From Candidatus Devosia phytovorans (GTDB lineage: Bacteria > Pseudomonadota > Alphaproteobacteria > Rhizobiales > Devosiaceae): DNA of 64,000 bases. The DNA is taken from positions 2,423,001-2,487,000 of the forward strand of contig CP119312.1 of the NCBI GenBank assembly GCA_029202405.1, in the 5' to 3' direction. The notes beneath the pieces are model-generated. The model did no database searches. It worked only from the letters and a program-made list of their open reading frames with translations, and was not told the DNA's origin. Positions within the stretch are counted from its first letter, which is position 1; each line of letters starts with the position of its first letter. The translations under genes and the position numbers were made by a program. Positions 24,904 through 33,656 of the stretch are shown piece by piece.

Positions 24904-27900
24904 TCAAAGCTGACTTACGGCTTCAACGATCGCCTTGAACGGAACCGGTTTTTGCAGCCGCGTGACGCCCGTGAGTTCAAGCGGAATAACCTCCGGATCG
25001 TAGCCCGTGAGAAAGATGAATGGGATGCCTTTTTGCTTCAGCACCCGGGCCAAACGGAACTCCGGTCCACCGCCGCCAAGGTTGAGATCGAGAACGGCAT
25101 GGCTGGGCGCCGTCTCATTAAGCATGCCCATTGCCGCGTCCTCGCTGGGGCACGGTCCGAGCACCTTCGCCCCGGCACCGCGCAAGGCAGCTGCCGTGTC
25201 GGACGCCAGATAGTAGTCGTCCTCCACGACCAGGATTGTCCGTCCTGTCAGGTCCGGCGCTCCGGTCATGTCGGTGGTTCCCCCGAACATCGTCGTCGGC
25301 ATGGGGCTATCGGTTTCAAGAATGCTCTCGGTATAGGTGAGCGGGAACTCTATCCGGCATTGCGCGCCATCAGACTCGAAGCCGATCTTGCCAGTGCCAC
25401 CCAGTTCATAGGGTATGCGAGCCTCGATCAACTCGCTGCCATAGCCCCGGCGTCCGGATGGTGCTCCTGGCGGCACGCCTTCCTCGACCCAGTCTATGCC
25501 GAGCCATTGGTTGCCTCGCTTTTCGAAAGGCGCCCAGCGCACGACAAGCCGGCCTTCCGCTATCGAGAAGGCGCCATATTTGAGGGCGTTTGTCGAAAGT
25601 TCATGGAAGGCCAGCGTCAGCACTTCGACGGATTTCGGCGACAGCATGATGTCGGGTCCAATGAGTTCGCATTGCTGCTGGTGATGGGCCTGGACTGCCA
25701 CCTCGCTTTTGATGATGTCGCGTAGCGATCCGCCAGCATTTGCTTCTCGAGTCAACACCGCCTGAACCCGCGCCAAAGCCAGCATTCGTCCTTCAAGTGT
25801 TGTCCGGTAATCCTCCACGGAGGCTGCACCACCGGCGCTACGGTTGCCGATGGAGCGGATGATTCCCATGATGTTGCGAACGCGATGCTGCAGTTCGTGC
25901 AGCAGGACACCCTGGTGCTCGACTGCCAGCCTGACCTCCGTCACGTCCTCGGCGATGCCGCCGATGCGTTCCACCAGGCCTCGCCCGTCATACAGTGGAA
26001 AGTCCGTGTTTCTGATCCAGCGGAAGGCAAGGTCGTTGGCCCGCTGAATGCGGAATTCATGAACGACAGCCTTGCCCTCGCGCGCCTGCTCGATGTGGCG
26101 CAAGGCCGTTTCACGATCCTCGGGCACGATCGACGAGGCCCATACCTCGACCCCGTTCAGGAAGGTCTCTGGTTCGACACCGTAGATGATGGAAATGGCC
26201 GGGCTGACATATTCCATCTTCAGGGTCGCCGCGTCGCGAATCCACAAAGCGCCGGCAGAGGCATCGGCGAATTGCTGGAACCGTGCCTCGCTCTCCCGCA
26301 GCGCCGCTTCGGCCCGGGCGCGTTCGACTGCCGCCCATGTGCGCTCGGCAGTCTCCTCCAGAAGGCCGATCTCGAACGGCGTCCAGGCTCGTGCTCCTAC
26401 TTGATGCAACACCATGCCGGCAACATTCTTCCCGTCCTTGATCAGCGACACCACGGCGAAGGATCGGACGACCATGCTCCGGTAGGCTCCGCGCTCTGCC
26501 TCGGTCAGTCCCGGATGCGCCTCGGAATCCGCGATGCTGAGGGTGCGACCGGCCCGCATCGCCTCGCCGACGTAGTCACCGAAGCTGTTTCTCGGGTACC
26601 GGCCGACGACGCTGGGTACGTCCTCCTGGTGAAAGTCTCTAGTGGCGACGACGTATTCGACGCCAGCCTCGAGCTCGACTTCCAAGTAGAATGTCCTCGA
26701 CGCGCCGAGGTATCGGCCCAGCAGTGCAGCAGCCGCTTCCTGCACGGCGATAGGATCAGCCATTGGCCGAAGCACGTCAGTTAGCTTGAGCAGGAAGGCT
26801 TGACGTTCTTCGCTTTCGCGCAACGCCTTTTGCGCATCGCGCTGCTCGATCATGTCAGCGGCCTGCCGCGCCAGCAGGTCGAGGTAGCGAAGCTGCTGCT
26901 CGGTTGGTCGATGCTGCGGTTCGCTCCAATGCGTGTTCAGCATGCCGATCGGCGCACCCGTGCGAGACAGCAGCGGCGTCGCCTGCGCAGAGCGATATCC
27001 CGCCTCGACATGCATGACACAGGCGAGGTCGGTTTCGTCGTCGAAATCGATAATGGTGCGCTGCCCGGTGCGTAACGCGATGCCACAGGCGGTATTGCTT
27101 GCTGCGTCGACGCGGTGGAAATGCTCGGTCATGTTGGACCTGAAGTTTCGCGTCACCAGCAACGCGAGAGACCTGGTCTCGGGCTCGTAGACCTGCACGG
27201 TGCCCGCCTGCGACTGCGTAATGGAGATCGCCGCGCTCAGTATCTCGTCGTAGAGCGCCTGTTCGCTACCCTCCGTCACCGACCGTATCGCGAGGTCGCG
27301 CAGGAGACTGGTGTTGGCGAGTTCGATCGCCAGCGCGGCCTGATTATCCCGCAATGCTGCCTCGGCGCGCTTGCGGTCGGTGATGTCGTCATAGAGGATC
27401 GCAAAACGGTCGCCAGCGAGGTGGTAGGCCTGAACGTTGAACCACCGGCCAAACGCTGGTTCCTCGCGCTCGAACTGTTCGGGCTCGCCGGTCCGGACAA
27501 CCCGTTCATAGGTCTCGAGCCACGCAGGATCGAGTTCCTTGACAAGCTCTCGCGCAGTGCGGCCGACCGCTTCGTCCGCGGGAACGCCGGTTAGCCGCTC
27601 AAATTGTGGATTGACCATTTTGGTGCGGTAGTCCACGGCGCGCCCGTTGGCGTCGCGGATCAGTTCATTCTCGATATATCCCTGGCCCATGGTCTCGAAC
27701 AGGGAGCGATACCTTGCTTCGCTGTTGCGCAGAGCCGTCTCGATCCGGGTTCGCTCGACTGGTGCCCAAGTGCCTTCGGCAACATCCTCAACCTGCTGAA
27801 TCTCCGCACTGGTCTCCGCAGCGTCGCCAGGCGGCCGCAACGCGTCGGTAAGCTTGAGCAGGAAGGACTGACTGTCCTCGTTTGCGCGCAGCCGCACCAT

Positions 27901-28365
27901 CATGAGGTGCTGGTCCGTCGTCTCCGTAATGATGCCGACAAATCCCGCGACTTCACCCTGTTCGTCCCGCGTCGGCGTCCATGTCGCGGTAAACCAGCCC
28001 TCCGGCATATTCTCGCGCCAGGGCAAGGTGCAGTGCTGGTCGACCATAATCTCCTGGGCACCCGCCAGGACCCGCTGCAGCGAAGGCTCCAACTGGCCTA
28101 TGATATCTGCAAAAACCCTGCGGAATGGGGCGCCAAACGCCTGCGGATGCTTGTCGGACAGCATGGTCCCATAAGCGTCATTGTAGATCATCAGCAGCTC
28201 AGGTCCGGCAGCCACGAACATCGGCTGTCGCGAGTCCATCATGAGATCGATCAGCACCTCGAGGTGAGGTGCCCAATGCTCACGCGACCCCAGGGAGGTC
28301 ATGCGCCAGTCCGTCGTTTGCAGCAGAGCTGCCGCTGCTCGGTTCGTCGTCGGTGATTGTGCCAT
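24904..28365 (-). CDS. Hybrid sensor histidine kinase, HWE family, with PAS/GAF sensors and C-terminal receiver
   Basis: 1153-residue soluble kinase with no membrane segment. Order: PAS-like sensor at about 1-150; PAS at about 215-335 (RYRSLFETMGQGYIEN to YDDITDRKRAE); GAF at about 350-500; second GAF at about 515-680; PAS at about 690-820; HWE kinase at about 825-1010 with phospho-acceptor His in LLHELQHRVRNIMG, N-box FHELSTNALKYGA and the Trp-x-Glu motif in GIDWVEEG; receiver at about 1030-1153 (ILVVEDDYYLA, phospho-Asp in AVLDLNLG, Lys in RLQKPV). It lies 133 nt downstream of a single-receiver gene. GAF/PAS domains without obvious ligand residues leave the signal unknown; light, redox or small molecules are possible. 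Confidence 0.92.
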   Translation of the reverse strand: MAQSPTTNRAAAALLQTTDWRMTSLGSREHWAPHLEVLIDLMMDSRQPMFVAAGPELLMIYNDAYGTMLSDKHPQAFGAPFRRVFADIIGQLEPSLQRVLAGAQEIMVDQHCTLPWRENMPEGWFTATWTPTRDEQGEVAGFVGIITETTDQHLMMVRLRANEDSQSFLLKLTDALRPPGDAAETSAEIQQVEDVAEGTWAPVERTRIETALRNSEARYRSLFETMGQGYIENELIRDANGRAVDYRTKMVNPQFERLTGVPADEAVGRTARELVKELDPAWLETYERVVRTGEPEQFEREEPAFGRWFNVQAYHLAGDRFAILYDDITDRKRAEAALRDNQAALAIELANTSLLRDLAIRSVTEGSEQALYDEILSAAISITQSQAGTVQVYEPETRSLALLVTRNFRSNMTEHFHRVDAASNTACGIALRTGQRTIIDFDDETDLACVMHVEAGYRSAQATPLLSRTGAPIGMLNTHWSEPQHRPTEQQLRYLDLLARQAADMIEQRDAQKALRESEERQAFLLKLTDVLRPMADPIAVQEAAAALLGRYLGASRTFYLEVELEAGVEYVVATRDFHQEDVPSVVGRYPRNSFGDYVGEAMRAGRTLSIADSEAHPGLTEAERGAYRSMVVRSFAVVSLIKDGKNVAGMVLHQVGARAWTPFEIGLLEETAERTWAAVERARAEAALRESEARFQQFADASAGALWIRDAATLKMEYVSPAISIIYGVEPETFLNGVEVWASSIVPEDRETALRHIEQAREGKAVVHEFRIQRANDLAFRWIRNTDFPLYDGRGLVERIGGIAEDVTEVRLAVEHQGVLLHELQHRVRNIMGIIRSIGNRSAGGAASVEDYRTTLEGRMLALARVQAVLTREANAGGSLRDIIKSEVAVQAHHQQQCELIGPDIMLSPKSVEVLTLAFHELSTNALKYGAFSIAEGRLVVRWAPFEKRGNQWLGIDWVEEGVPPGAPSGRRGYGSELIEARIPYELGGTGKIGFESDGAQCRIEFPLTYTESILETDSPMPTTMFGGTTDMTGAPDLTGRTILVVEDDYYLASDTAAALRGAGAKVLGPCPSEDAAMGMLNETAPSHAVLDLNLGGGGPEFRLARVLKQKGIPFIFLTGYDPEVIPLELTGVTRLQKPVPFKAIVEAVSQL

Positions 28366-28498
28366 CGAAGTTACCGCCGGTCTCAGCGCAGTCCCTCACT
28401 ATATCTCGAAAGCAGAAGGGAGCCAGTTCCGCTTCGAGCCAAAACCCGTTACGCAGCACCATTCGCCCGGAGACAGGCCTGCGGTGCCAATTTGCCGG

Positions 28499-28879
28499 TC
28501 AACTGCTGTTGGCATGCACGAGATCATGGATGGTCGCGGCAACCTCGCCCCGCTCCAAAGGTTTTCCGCACAGGACGATATGGGCGTATTCCGGAGGGAC
28601 CGTTGCCTCGTGATAACCCGTGGTGAAAATGAGGGGTACACCGCGCCCAATCAGAAGGTCAGCGGCAGGGAAAACCATCTCTCCGGCCAAATTCATGTCG
28701 AGCACAGCCCCGTCGATGGTCAAGGTATCGTCGATCAGATCCAAAGCACGGCGCAAGTTTGCAACAGGACCCAGGACGAGTGCTCCGGCTGCTTCGAGCT
28801 CCTCCCGGATGTCCTCAGCGAGAAGGTATTCGTCTTCGACGACAAGGATGCGCATTCCCGTCAGTACAGCTTCAGGCAT
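28499..28879 (-). CDS. Single-domain response regulator
   Basis: 126 residues from the ATG at 28879 (GGGAG upstream). A stand-alone receiver: acidic pair in ILVVEDEYLLAEDI, phospho-acceptor Asp in GAVLDMNLAG, Thr in IFTTGYH and Lys in CGKPLERGE. It has no output domain and closely resembles the receiver at the end of the adjoining hybrid kinase, suggesting a shared phosphorelay. It precedes the kinase gene on the same strand and is probably co-transcribed with it. Confidence 0.92.
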   Translation of the reverse strand: MPEAVLTGMRILVVEDEYLLAEDIREELEAAGALVLGPVANLRRALDLIDDTLTIDGAVLDMNLAGEMVFPAADLLIGRGVPLIFTTGYHEATVPPEYAHIVLCGKPLERGEVAATIHDLVHANSS

Positions 28880-29281
28880 CTTCAGCTCCCTGACCGTCAT
28901 AACTGATACAAGCAGAAGCATCGCCCAATGACCGATGGGTCGATGTCGACTATGGCTCGCGCCAATGACTGAAAGGTCTTGCGCCCAGATTGGTTCCCGT
29001 CGCGCCCAGCGTCGCGACCATGGCCGGCATGAAGTGAGCTAGAAATTGGCTGGGGCGCCAGGATTCTAAGCTGGCACCAACGGCACCTCAAGTCGTTGAA
29101 ACATAATACAAGATATGGCGCTCTACTGCGGCGTTATACACCCGCGTGGCTCACAAAGGCCAGCGTTCCAATCCTGCCCTAGTAAACCTGAGCACGGTGT
29201 TGACAGCAAAAAGGAGACGAAAAATTCCCCACCGTCAGCGCCGTGCGCTGGCCCAACGCCGAAGGCGAGTGTTTTTTTGAT
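28880..29281. other. Intergenic stretch with no recognised gene
   Basis: About 400 bp upstream of the response regulator. It must hold the promoter of the regulator/kinase pair. Short frames here have low-quality translations, and I see no repeat, terminator or RNA-like hairpin that I would defend. Confidence 0.5.
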
Positions 29282-29914
29282 GTCAAAGCTGGCTCAAGGC
29301 TCCGGCCATAAATGGCGCGCAGCGCGCTCAACAGAAAAAGCAGGAAGCCACCAAGGAAAAGGAAAGAATAATCAGCGCCGCGAAGCGGGAAGCCGATGCA
29401 ATCAAGGCTCAGGCAGCCGCTCAAGCTGAGCAGATTTTGGAGAGGGCATTCAACTCCGAGGCTCGCGCGATCTCCGAAATTCGCTAGGTCGATGACGCAG
29501 TTGCATTGCTAGCAACCGGTGTAGTCGAACCGAAACCTGGAGGCGAAGGCTTTCAACTTACCTGAAAAATCAATCGAGACGAGCGAGCCAAGATTGACGT
29601 CCTGGCGAGGCACCGCCTGATAGGTCCTCTTTTGGACATGTTCCGCGGCGCAATAGAGGTCCTCGTCCACAAAATCGTACGTTCAGCGGCTGATCGGTCG
29701 ACTTGAGACTCTGGAAGAGGAAATGAACGCGATGCAGCGCAAGAAATTGTCAGAGATAAAAACTCTGATCGACAACGATGACCTTGTGAAACCGTGGCTC
29801 TTCCGATTCCACCCTATAAACTTCCCCTGCCAAATTGTCGGCGTCGGGGCGGGAAGCAGACTGACCACTTTCCAGCCGACATATGCACTTGCTGACATGG
29901 CGACTGGGCGATGA
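29282..29914 (+). pseudogene. Decayed gene encoding an alanine/glutamate-rich coiled-coil protein
   Basis: One frame reads as protein across two stops. An Ala/Lys/Glu-rich helix (QRAQQKKQEATKEKE, then AAKREADAIKAQAAAQAEQI) runs to a TAG at 29485-29487. The same frame continues with VDDAVALLATGVVEPKPGG to a TGA, then RAKIDVLARHRLIGPLLDMF. Near 29680 the protein-like signal moves to another frame (RLIGRLETLEEEMNAMQRKK), ending at 29914. Two stops and a frameshift in otherwise protein-like sequence indicate an inactivated gene. The family is not recognised. The last piece alone (29723-29914) could be misread as a small gene. Confidence 0.4.
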
Positions 29915-29931
29915 CCCAGCCGCCGATTTGT

Positions 29932-31047
29932 TTAGTCGATCGCCACCATGAACGGATAGTCAGTGTAGCCTTCGGCTCCGCCGCCATAGAATGTCGCCCG
30001 CACATGCTTGTTCAGGGCTGCGCCAACCTTGATGCGCTGCGGCAAATCCGGATTGGCAATGAAGGGCCGACCAAAGGCGACAGCGTCCGACTTGCCGGCT
30101 GAAACGGCCTCTGCTGCGGTTTCTGGGACGAAACCACCAGCAGAAATCACGGGGCCGCCAAAGGCCTTCCTGAACAATGAGGCAACGTCTGGTGCACTCA
30201 CATCCAAAGGCTTCTCGTCGTTGGTGAAATCGGAACGCGGCTCGATCAGGTGCAGGTAGGCGATCTTGCGCTTGCCCAGTTCGCGGACGACATATTCCCA
30301 AAGCGCGACGCCTGAGGAATCCTGCATGCCCTGAATGCCGCTCCAGGGTGAAAGTCGAACACCCATGCGGTCTGTGCCGATGGCGGCGCCCACAGCATCG
30401 ACTACTTCAAGCAGGAAGCGAGCGCGGTTTTCGATGGAGCCACCATATTGGTCGGTGCGCTGATTGCTTCCATCGTTCAGGAACTGATCGATCAGATAGC
30501 CATTCGCTCCATGGACTTCGACACCGTCAAAGCCTGCCTCACGCGCATTGCGAGCCGCCTGCACGAAGTCCTTTGTAATCGCTGCAATCTCGTCGAGTTC
30601 AAGCGCACGCGGGGTTTCATAGGGTACCGAATTGCCTTGAGCGTCAGAGGTGTTGCCCGGCGCCGCAATCGCCGAAGGCGCCACCGGCAGCACGCAGTTC
30701 GGTTGCAGAAGCGTGTGCGAAATCCGACCCACATGCCAGATCTGGTTAAAAATGAAGCCACCCTTGGCATGCACGGCCTCTGTGACAGCTTTCCAGCCTT
30801 GGACCTGTTCAGCGGTGAAGATGCCTGGCACCCAGACATAGCCCTTGGTGAAGGGGTTGATGTCGGTCGCTTCTGTGATCTGCAGCCCACCGTCGCTGGC
30901 ACGCTGGCCATAATACTCGGCATTAAGCGCGTACGGGATGTCGCCCGGCTGCTTGGCGCGCATGCGCGTCAAGGGGGCCATGACGACACGATGCTTAAGC
31001 GCGATCGCACCGAGTTGCAGCGGATTAAAGAGGACGTCTTGAGCCAT
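29932..31047 (-). CDS. Old-yellow-enzyme family ene-reductase (NemA-like)
   Basis: 371-residue FMN oxidoreductase reducing activated C=C bonds or nitro compounds with NADPH. The start LFNPLQLGAIALKHRVVMAPLTRMRA is typical; the substrate-binding His-Gly-Ala-Asn is in GVEVHGANGYLIDQFL near 180, followed by the QRTDQYGGSIENRARFLLEV signature, and C-terminal AFGRPFIANPDLP. I start at 31047, the Met preceding AQDVLFNP. It is transcribed divergently from a LysR gene, a common arrangement in which the LysR protein controls the reductase. Confidence 0.94.
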   Translation of the reverse strand: MAQDVLFNPLQLGAIALKHRVVMAPLTRMRAKQPGDIPYALNAEYYGQRASDGGLQITEATDINPFTKGYVWVPGIFTAEQVQGWKAVTEAVHAKGGFIFNQIWHVGRISHTLLQPNCVLPVAPSAIAAPGNTSDAQGNSVPYETPRALELDEIAAITKDFVQAARNAREAGFDGVEVHGANGYLIDQFLNDGSNQRTDQYGGSIENRARFLLEVVDAVGAAIGTDRMGVRLSPWSGIQGMQDSSGVALWEYVVRELGKRKIAYLHLIEPRSDFTNDEKPLDVSAPDVASLFRKAFGGPVISAGGFVPETAAEAVSAGKSDAVAFGRPFIANPDLPQRIKVGAALNKHVRATFYGGGAEGYTDYPFMVAID

Positions 31048-31093
31048 TTTTCGGAACCTCATTGGTTATGAGGCTCGGATGTAGATCGTCGCG

Positions 31094-31137
31094 TTTCGTG
31101 TTACCATTAGTGGCAAGCGAGAAGCTTGATAACGAAA
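31094..31137. promoter_or_regulatory. Possible LysR operator between ene-reductase and LysR genes
   Basis: TTTCGTGTTA (from 31094) and TAACGAAA (31130-31137) form an imperfect inverted repeat with one unpaired base in the left arm, in the 106-bp divergent promoter region. It is a weak candidate for the site bound by the adjacent LysR protein. Confidence 0.3.
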
Positions 31138-31153
31138 TTCGATAGGACGTAAT

Positions 31154-32026
31154 GTGGACACGCAAGCACTCGATGTTTTCCTGAATGCGGCCCGTACAGG
31201 TAGCCTCTCAGGTGCGGCGCGCCACCTCAAGCTTACACCCATGGCAGCAACACGGCGGCTTGCTTCCCTTGAGGACGAGCTGGGGGTGCGTCTGTTCAAT
31301 CGAACATCGCGGTCATTATCCCTTACGCCGGAAGGAGAGGCCTTCCATCCGTTCGCGGTCGAAATGGTGGACGCGCATGAGGCTGCCAAGGCATCTTTGT
31401 CGCCAGATGTCAGAGGGGCGACGGGCCTGCTGCGCGTGACAGCGCCAATTACCCTGGGTCGCAAGAGGATCATGCCGATTGTCCGCGACCTGCTCGATGA
31501 GAATCCCGCTCTGCGAATTGACCTCGACCTGAGCGACGCCATGGTCGATATCGTGGCGGCAGGCATCGATCTGGCTGTACGTATCGCACCGCTGAAAGAT
31601 TCCGGTCTGATCGCCAGAAAACTAGCCGACAATCCCAAGCATATTTATGCCGCTCCATCCTATCTGGCGGCGCGAGGTGCGCCGAAGACCATCAATGATT
31701 TGGCCAACCATGAGTGCCTGACATTCCCCAATTTCACTCATTGGGAGTTTCTGGCCGATGGAAAGGAAAGAACCGTGCGCGTCGATGGACGTTTTTCGTC
31801 CAGTGGTGTCGATGGCTTCCTTGCTGCGTGCGTTGCAGGGTTGGGCCTGGCTCAGCTATCGGCTTGGGACGTCAGGGACGAGCTTGAAAGCGGTGACTTG
31901 GTGCTGGTCGACATCGCCGGCACCACGCCGAGGGACCTGGCGATCTGGGGCGTGTATCCTTCCCGCAGGAAGGTACTTCCAAAAATCAGGGTTTTCTTGG
32001 ACCGTCTGCAAGAGAGCCTGGCGTAA
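31154..32026 (+). CDS. LysR-family transcriptional regulator
   Basis: 290 residues from a GTG at 31154. The N-terminal LysR helix-turn-helix is clear (LDVFLNAARTGSLSGAARHL, then MAATRRLASLEDELGVRLFNRTSR, residues 5-52), and the effector-binding domain (LLRVTAPITLGRKRIMPIV onward) is of the DhcR/YafC-like class. It faces the ene-reductase gene and probably regulates it in response to an electrophile. An ATG two bases upstream is out of frame. Confidence 0.92.
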   Translation: MDTQALDVFLNAARTGSLSGAARHLKLTPMAATRRLASLEDELGVRLFNRTSRSLSLTPEGEAFHPFAVEMVDAHEAAKASLSPDVRGATGLLRVTAPITLGRKRIMPIVRDLLDENPALRIDLDLSDAMVDIVAAGIDLAVRIAPLKDSGLIARKLADNPKHIYAAPSYLAARGAPKTINDLANHECLTFPNFTHWEFLADGKERTVRVDGRFSSSGVDGFLAACVAGLGLAQLSAWDVRDELESGDLVLVDIAGTTPRDLAIWGVYPSRRKVLPKIRVFLDRLQESLA

Positions 32027-32028
32027 TC

Positions 32029-32095
32029 AACGTCCGCTTTTCGCGCACCTGGGGCCGAAGCTAAATGACCGAAATGGGGTCGGAAGCTGACCGGC
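32029..32095. repeat. Dispersed intergenic repeat, copy A
   Basis: Begins with AACGTCCGCTTTT right after the LysR stop and contains ATGACCGAAATGGGGTCGG at 32065-32083, identical over 19 bases to 62442-62460. It is one of five degenerate copies in this window (others near 49742, 51966, 62442 and 63446). Confidence 0.6.
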
Positions 32096-32233
32096 TCCAT
32101 CGGGGTGAGAAGCAGACAGACAGTTTTGGGGGCGACGATCCGATTGCTGCCGCACAGGCATCGAGTTGACGGACATTCCGGCACCCCGTAACAATTGGCC
32201 CATGAAAGTCGAAAACGGCATGGTCGTAGTAGG

Positions 32234-32314
32234 TGCGCGCATGGGCACGGCAGCATAGCTGCCAGGCGAAAGCACCCATGCGCGCAGAAATCAGCCCCTG
32301 ACAGGGGCTTTTTT
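32234..32314 (+). ncRNA. Structured leader RNA or sRNA ending in an intrinsic terminator
   Basis: A 12-bp perfect stem (32234-32245 with 32275-32286) closes a junction holding a 6-bp hairpin with an AUA loop (GGCAGC/GCTGCC, 32249-32263) and a short GC-GAAA-GC tetraloop hairpin (32266-32273). Six bases later comes an intrinsic terminator. This matches no RNA family I know. It lies directly upstream of an MFS exporter with only about 37 bases between terminator and start codon, so it is either a leader that controls the exporter by attenuation or the 3' part of a separate small RNA. The 5' end cannot be placed. Confidence 0.5.
32293..32314 (+). terminator. Rho-independent terminator
   Basis: Perfect 7-bp stem AGCCCCT/AGGGGCT with a 3-nt loop followed by six T. 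It precedes the MFS exporter start at 32352 and so either ends an upstream RNA or acts as an attenuator. Confidence 0.8.
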
Positions 32315-32351
32315 ATTGCCTCGTCCTCCACACCAGCAATTGGCTTTAATC

Positions 32352-33566
32352 ATGCCCGGGTCATCAGCATCTCCTCGCCTGTCCACGTTGATCTTTGTGT
32401 CGGCACTCGCGATCCTGCCGATCAACTTCTTCCTTCCATCTCTCCCCCAAATGGCCGCCGAATTTGGCGTCGACTACGGACTGATCGGGCTCTCGCTGGC
32501 GGCCTATGCGATCGTGTCGGCATGCCTTCAGCTCGTTGCGGGCCCGCTTTCGGACCGCTTTGGCCGCCGGCCTGTGATCGTCGGTGCTCTGGCGATATTC
32601 ATCGCTGCGTCCATAGGGTGTGCCACAGCGCAAGATGCATGGACCTTTCTGGCCTGTCGCATGGTGCAGGCCGTAATCGCTCCAACCTATGGCGTGTCGC
32701 TGGCTACGATCCGTGACACGACCAGCCGGGAACAGGCCGCAGGCAAATTCGGCTATATCGCCATGGCTTGGGCAATTGCTCCCATGCTCGGCCCCACGGC
32801 AGGCGGCCTGATCGATCAGCTGCTCGGCTGGAGGGCCAGCTTCTCCATTCTGGCGCTCTTGGGAGTTGGGGTGCTTGCCCTGTGTTTGATCGATCTCCGC
32901 GAAACGAACAATGCGCGGTCCAAGACAATGCTGGAGCAGTACAGGACCTATCCCGAACTGCTGGGCTCCGGGCGGTTCCTGGCCTATTGTCTCTGTATGG
33001 CCTTCTCGGTTGGCGCCTTCTATGCCTTCCTCGCTGGTGCTCCGCTGGCCGCTTCGGCTTTCGATCTGTCGCCTGCCGTTCTGGGGCTCTACATGGGCTC
33101 CATTACTGGCGGCTTCATGCTCGGCAGTTATCTGGCCGGGCGGCTCGCCGGCAATATCTCACAGGCGACCCTGCTGATTGCAGGAAGGGGCGTGGCCTGC
33201 GGGGGGCTCTTGTTCGGCATCGTCCTGCACTTTGCCGGCGTCGACCATGTCGTGACATTGTTCGGGCCATGCCTTTTCGTCGGGCTGGCGAATGGGCTGA
33301 CGCAGCCCAGCGCCAACGCAGCGGCAATTTCGGTTCGCTCGGGGCAGACGGGAAGCGCCGCGGGCCTGGCCGGCGCGATCACCGTCGCCGGCGCTTCCAT
33401 CATGGCAGCGATCGCAGGCGCCGTTTTGACAGGAGAGAATGCTCGGCCTGGCCTGCTGATGGTGATGTTGGCTTCAGCGCTTGTCGCCCTGGTTGCGGCC
33501 ATCGTTGCTCGTCATCTCGACAACGACTTCTCGTTCCAACGACCACCGGCGGGCGATTGTTTCTAA
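32352..33566 (+). CDS. Bcr/CflA-type MFS multidrug exporter
   Basis: 404-residue, twelve-helix drug:H+ antiporter from the ATG at 32352 (a TTG at 32316 is an alternative but lies in the terminator tail). Helix 1 has the Bcr/CflA FVSALAILPINFFLPSLPQMA pattern, the motif A loop reads GPLSDRFGRRPVIVG near 62, and motif C-like GAIAPMLGPTAGG-type sequence lies near 140. Substrate unknown; homologues export bicyclomycin, chloramphenicol or florfenicol-like compounds. The structured RNA immediately upstream suggests ligand- or translation-controlled expression. Confidence 0.92.
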   Translation: MPGSSASPRLSTLIFVSALAILPINFFLPSLPQMAAEFGVDYGLIGLSLAAYAIVSACLQLVAGPLSDRFGRRPVIVGALAIFIAASIGCATAQDAWTFLACRMVQAVIAPTYGVSLATIRDTTSREQAAGKFGYIAMAWAIAPMLGPTAGGLIDQLLGWRASFSILALLGVGVLALCLIDLRETNNARSKTMLEQYRTYPELLGSGRFLAYCLCMAFSVGAFYAFLAGAPLAASAFDLSPAVLGLYMGSITGGFMLGSYLAGRLAGNISQATLLIAGRGVACGGLLFGIVLHFAGVDHVVTLFGPCLFVGLANGLTQPSANAAAISVRSGQTGSAAGLAGAITVAGASIMAAIAGAVLTGENARPGLLMVMLASALVALVAAIVARHLDNDFSFQRPPAGDCF

Positions 33567-33601
33567 GAACGCCCCCGACATGAGATTGATAGTTCCTTAA
33601 T

Positions 33602-33620
33602 GTCTATCGTTTTTGTAGAC
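33602..33620. promoter_or_regulatory. Palindrome GTCTA-N9-TAGAC, site 1 (upstream of sulfonate operon)
   Basis: GTCTATCGTTTTTGTAGAC, 19 bp, lies 37 bp before the first gene of the sulfonate transport operon. It shares length and half-sites with sites at 40808, 44059 and 45594. The likely binder is the Rrf2 regulator at 45676. Confidence 0.7.
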
Positions 33621-33656
33621 TAATGCGCTTAGCGTTCACTCATCCGCCTTCGATGA

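Noticed and set aside
32081..32110. GAAGCTGACCGG, resembling the 5' end of RNase P RNA
   Set aside because: The conserved core of RnpB is absent downstream, and the bases belong to the dispersed repeat.
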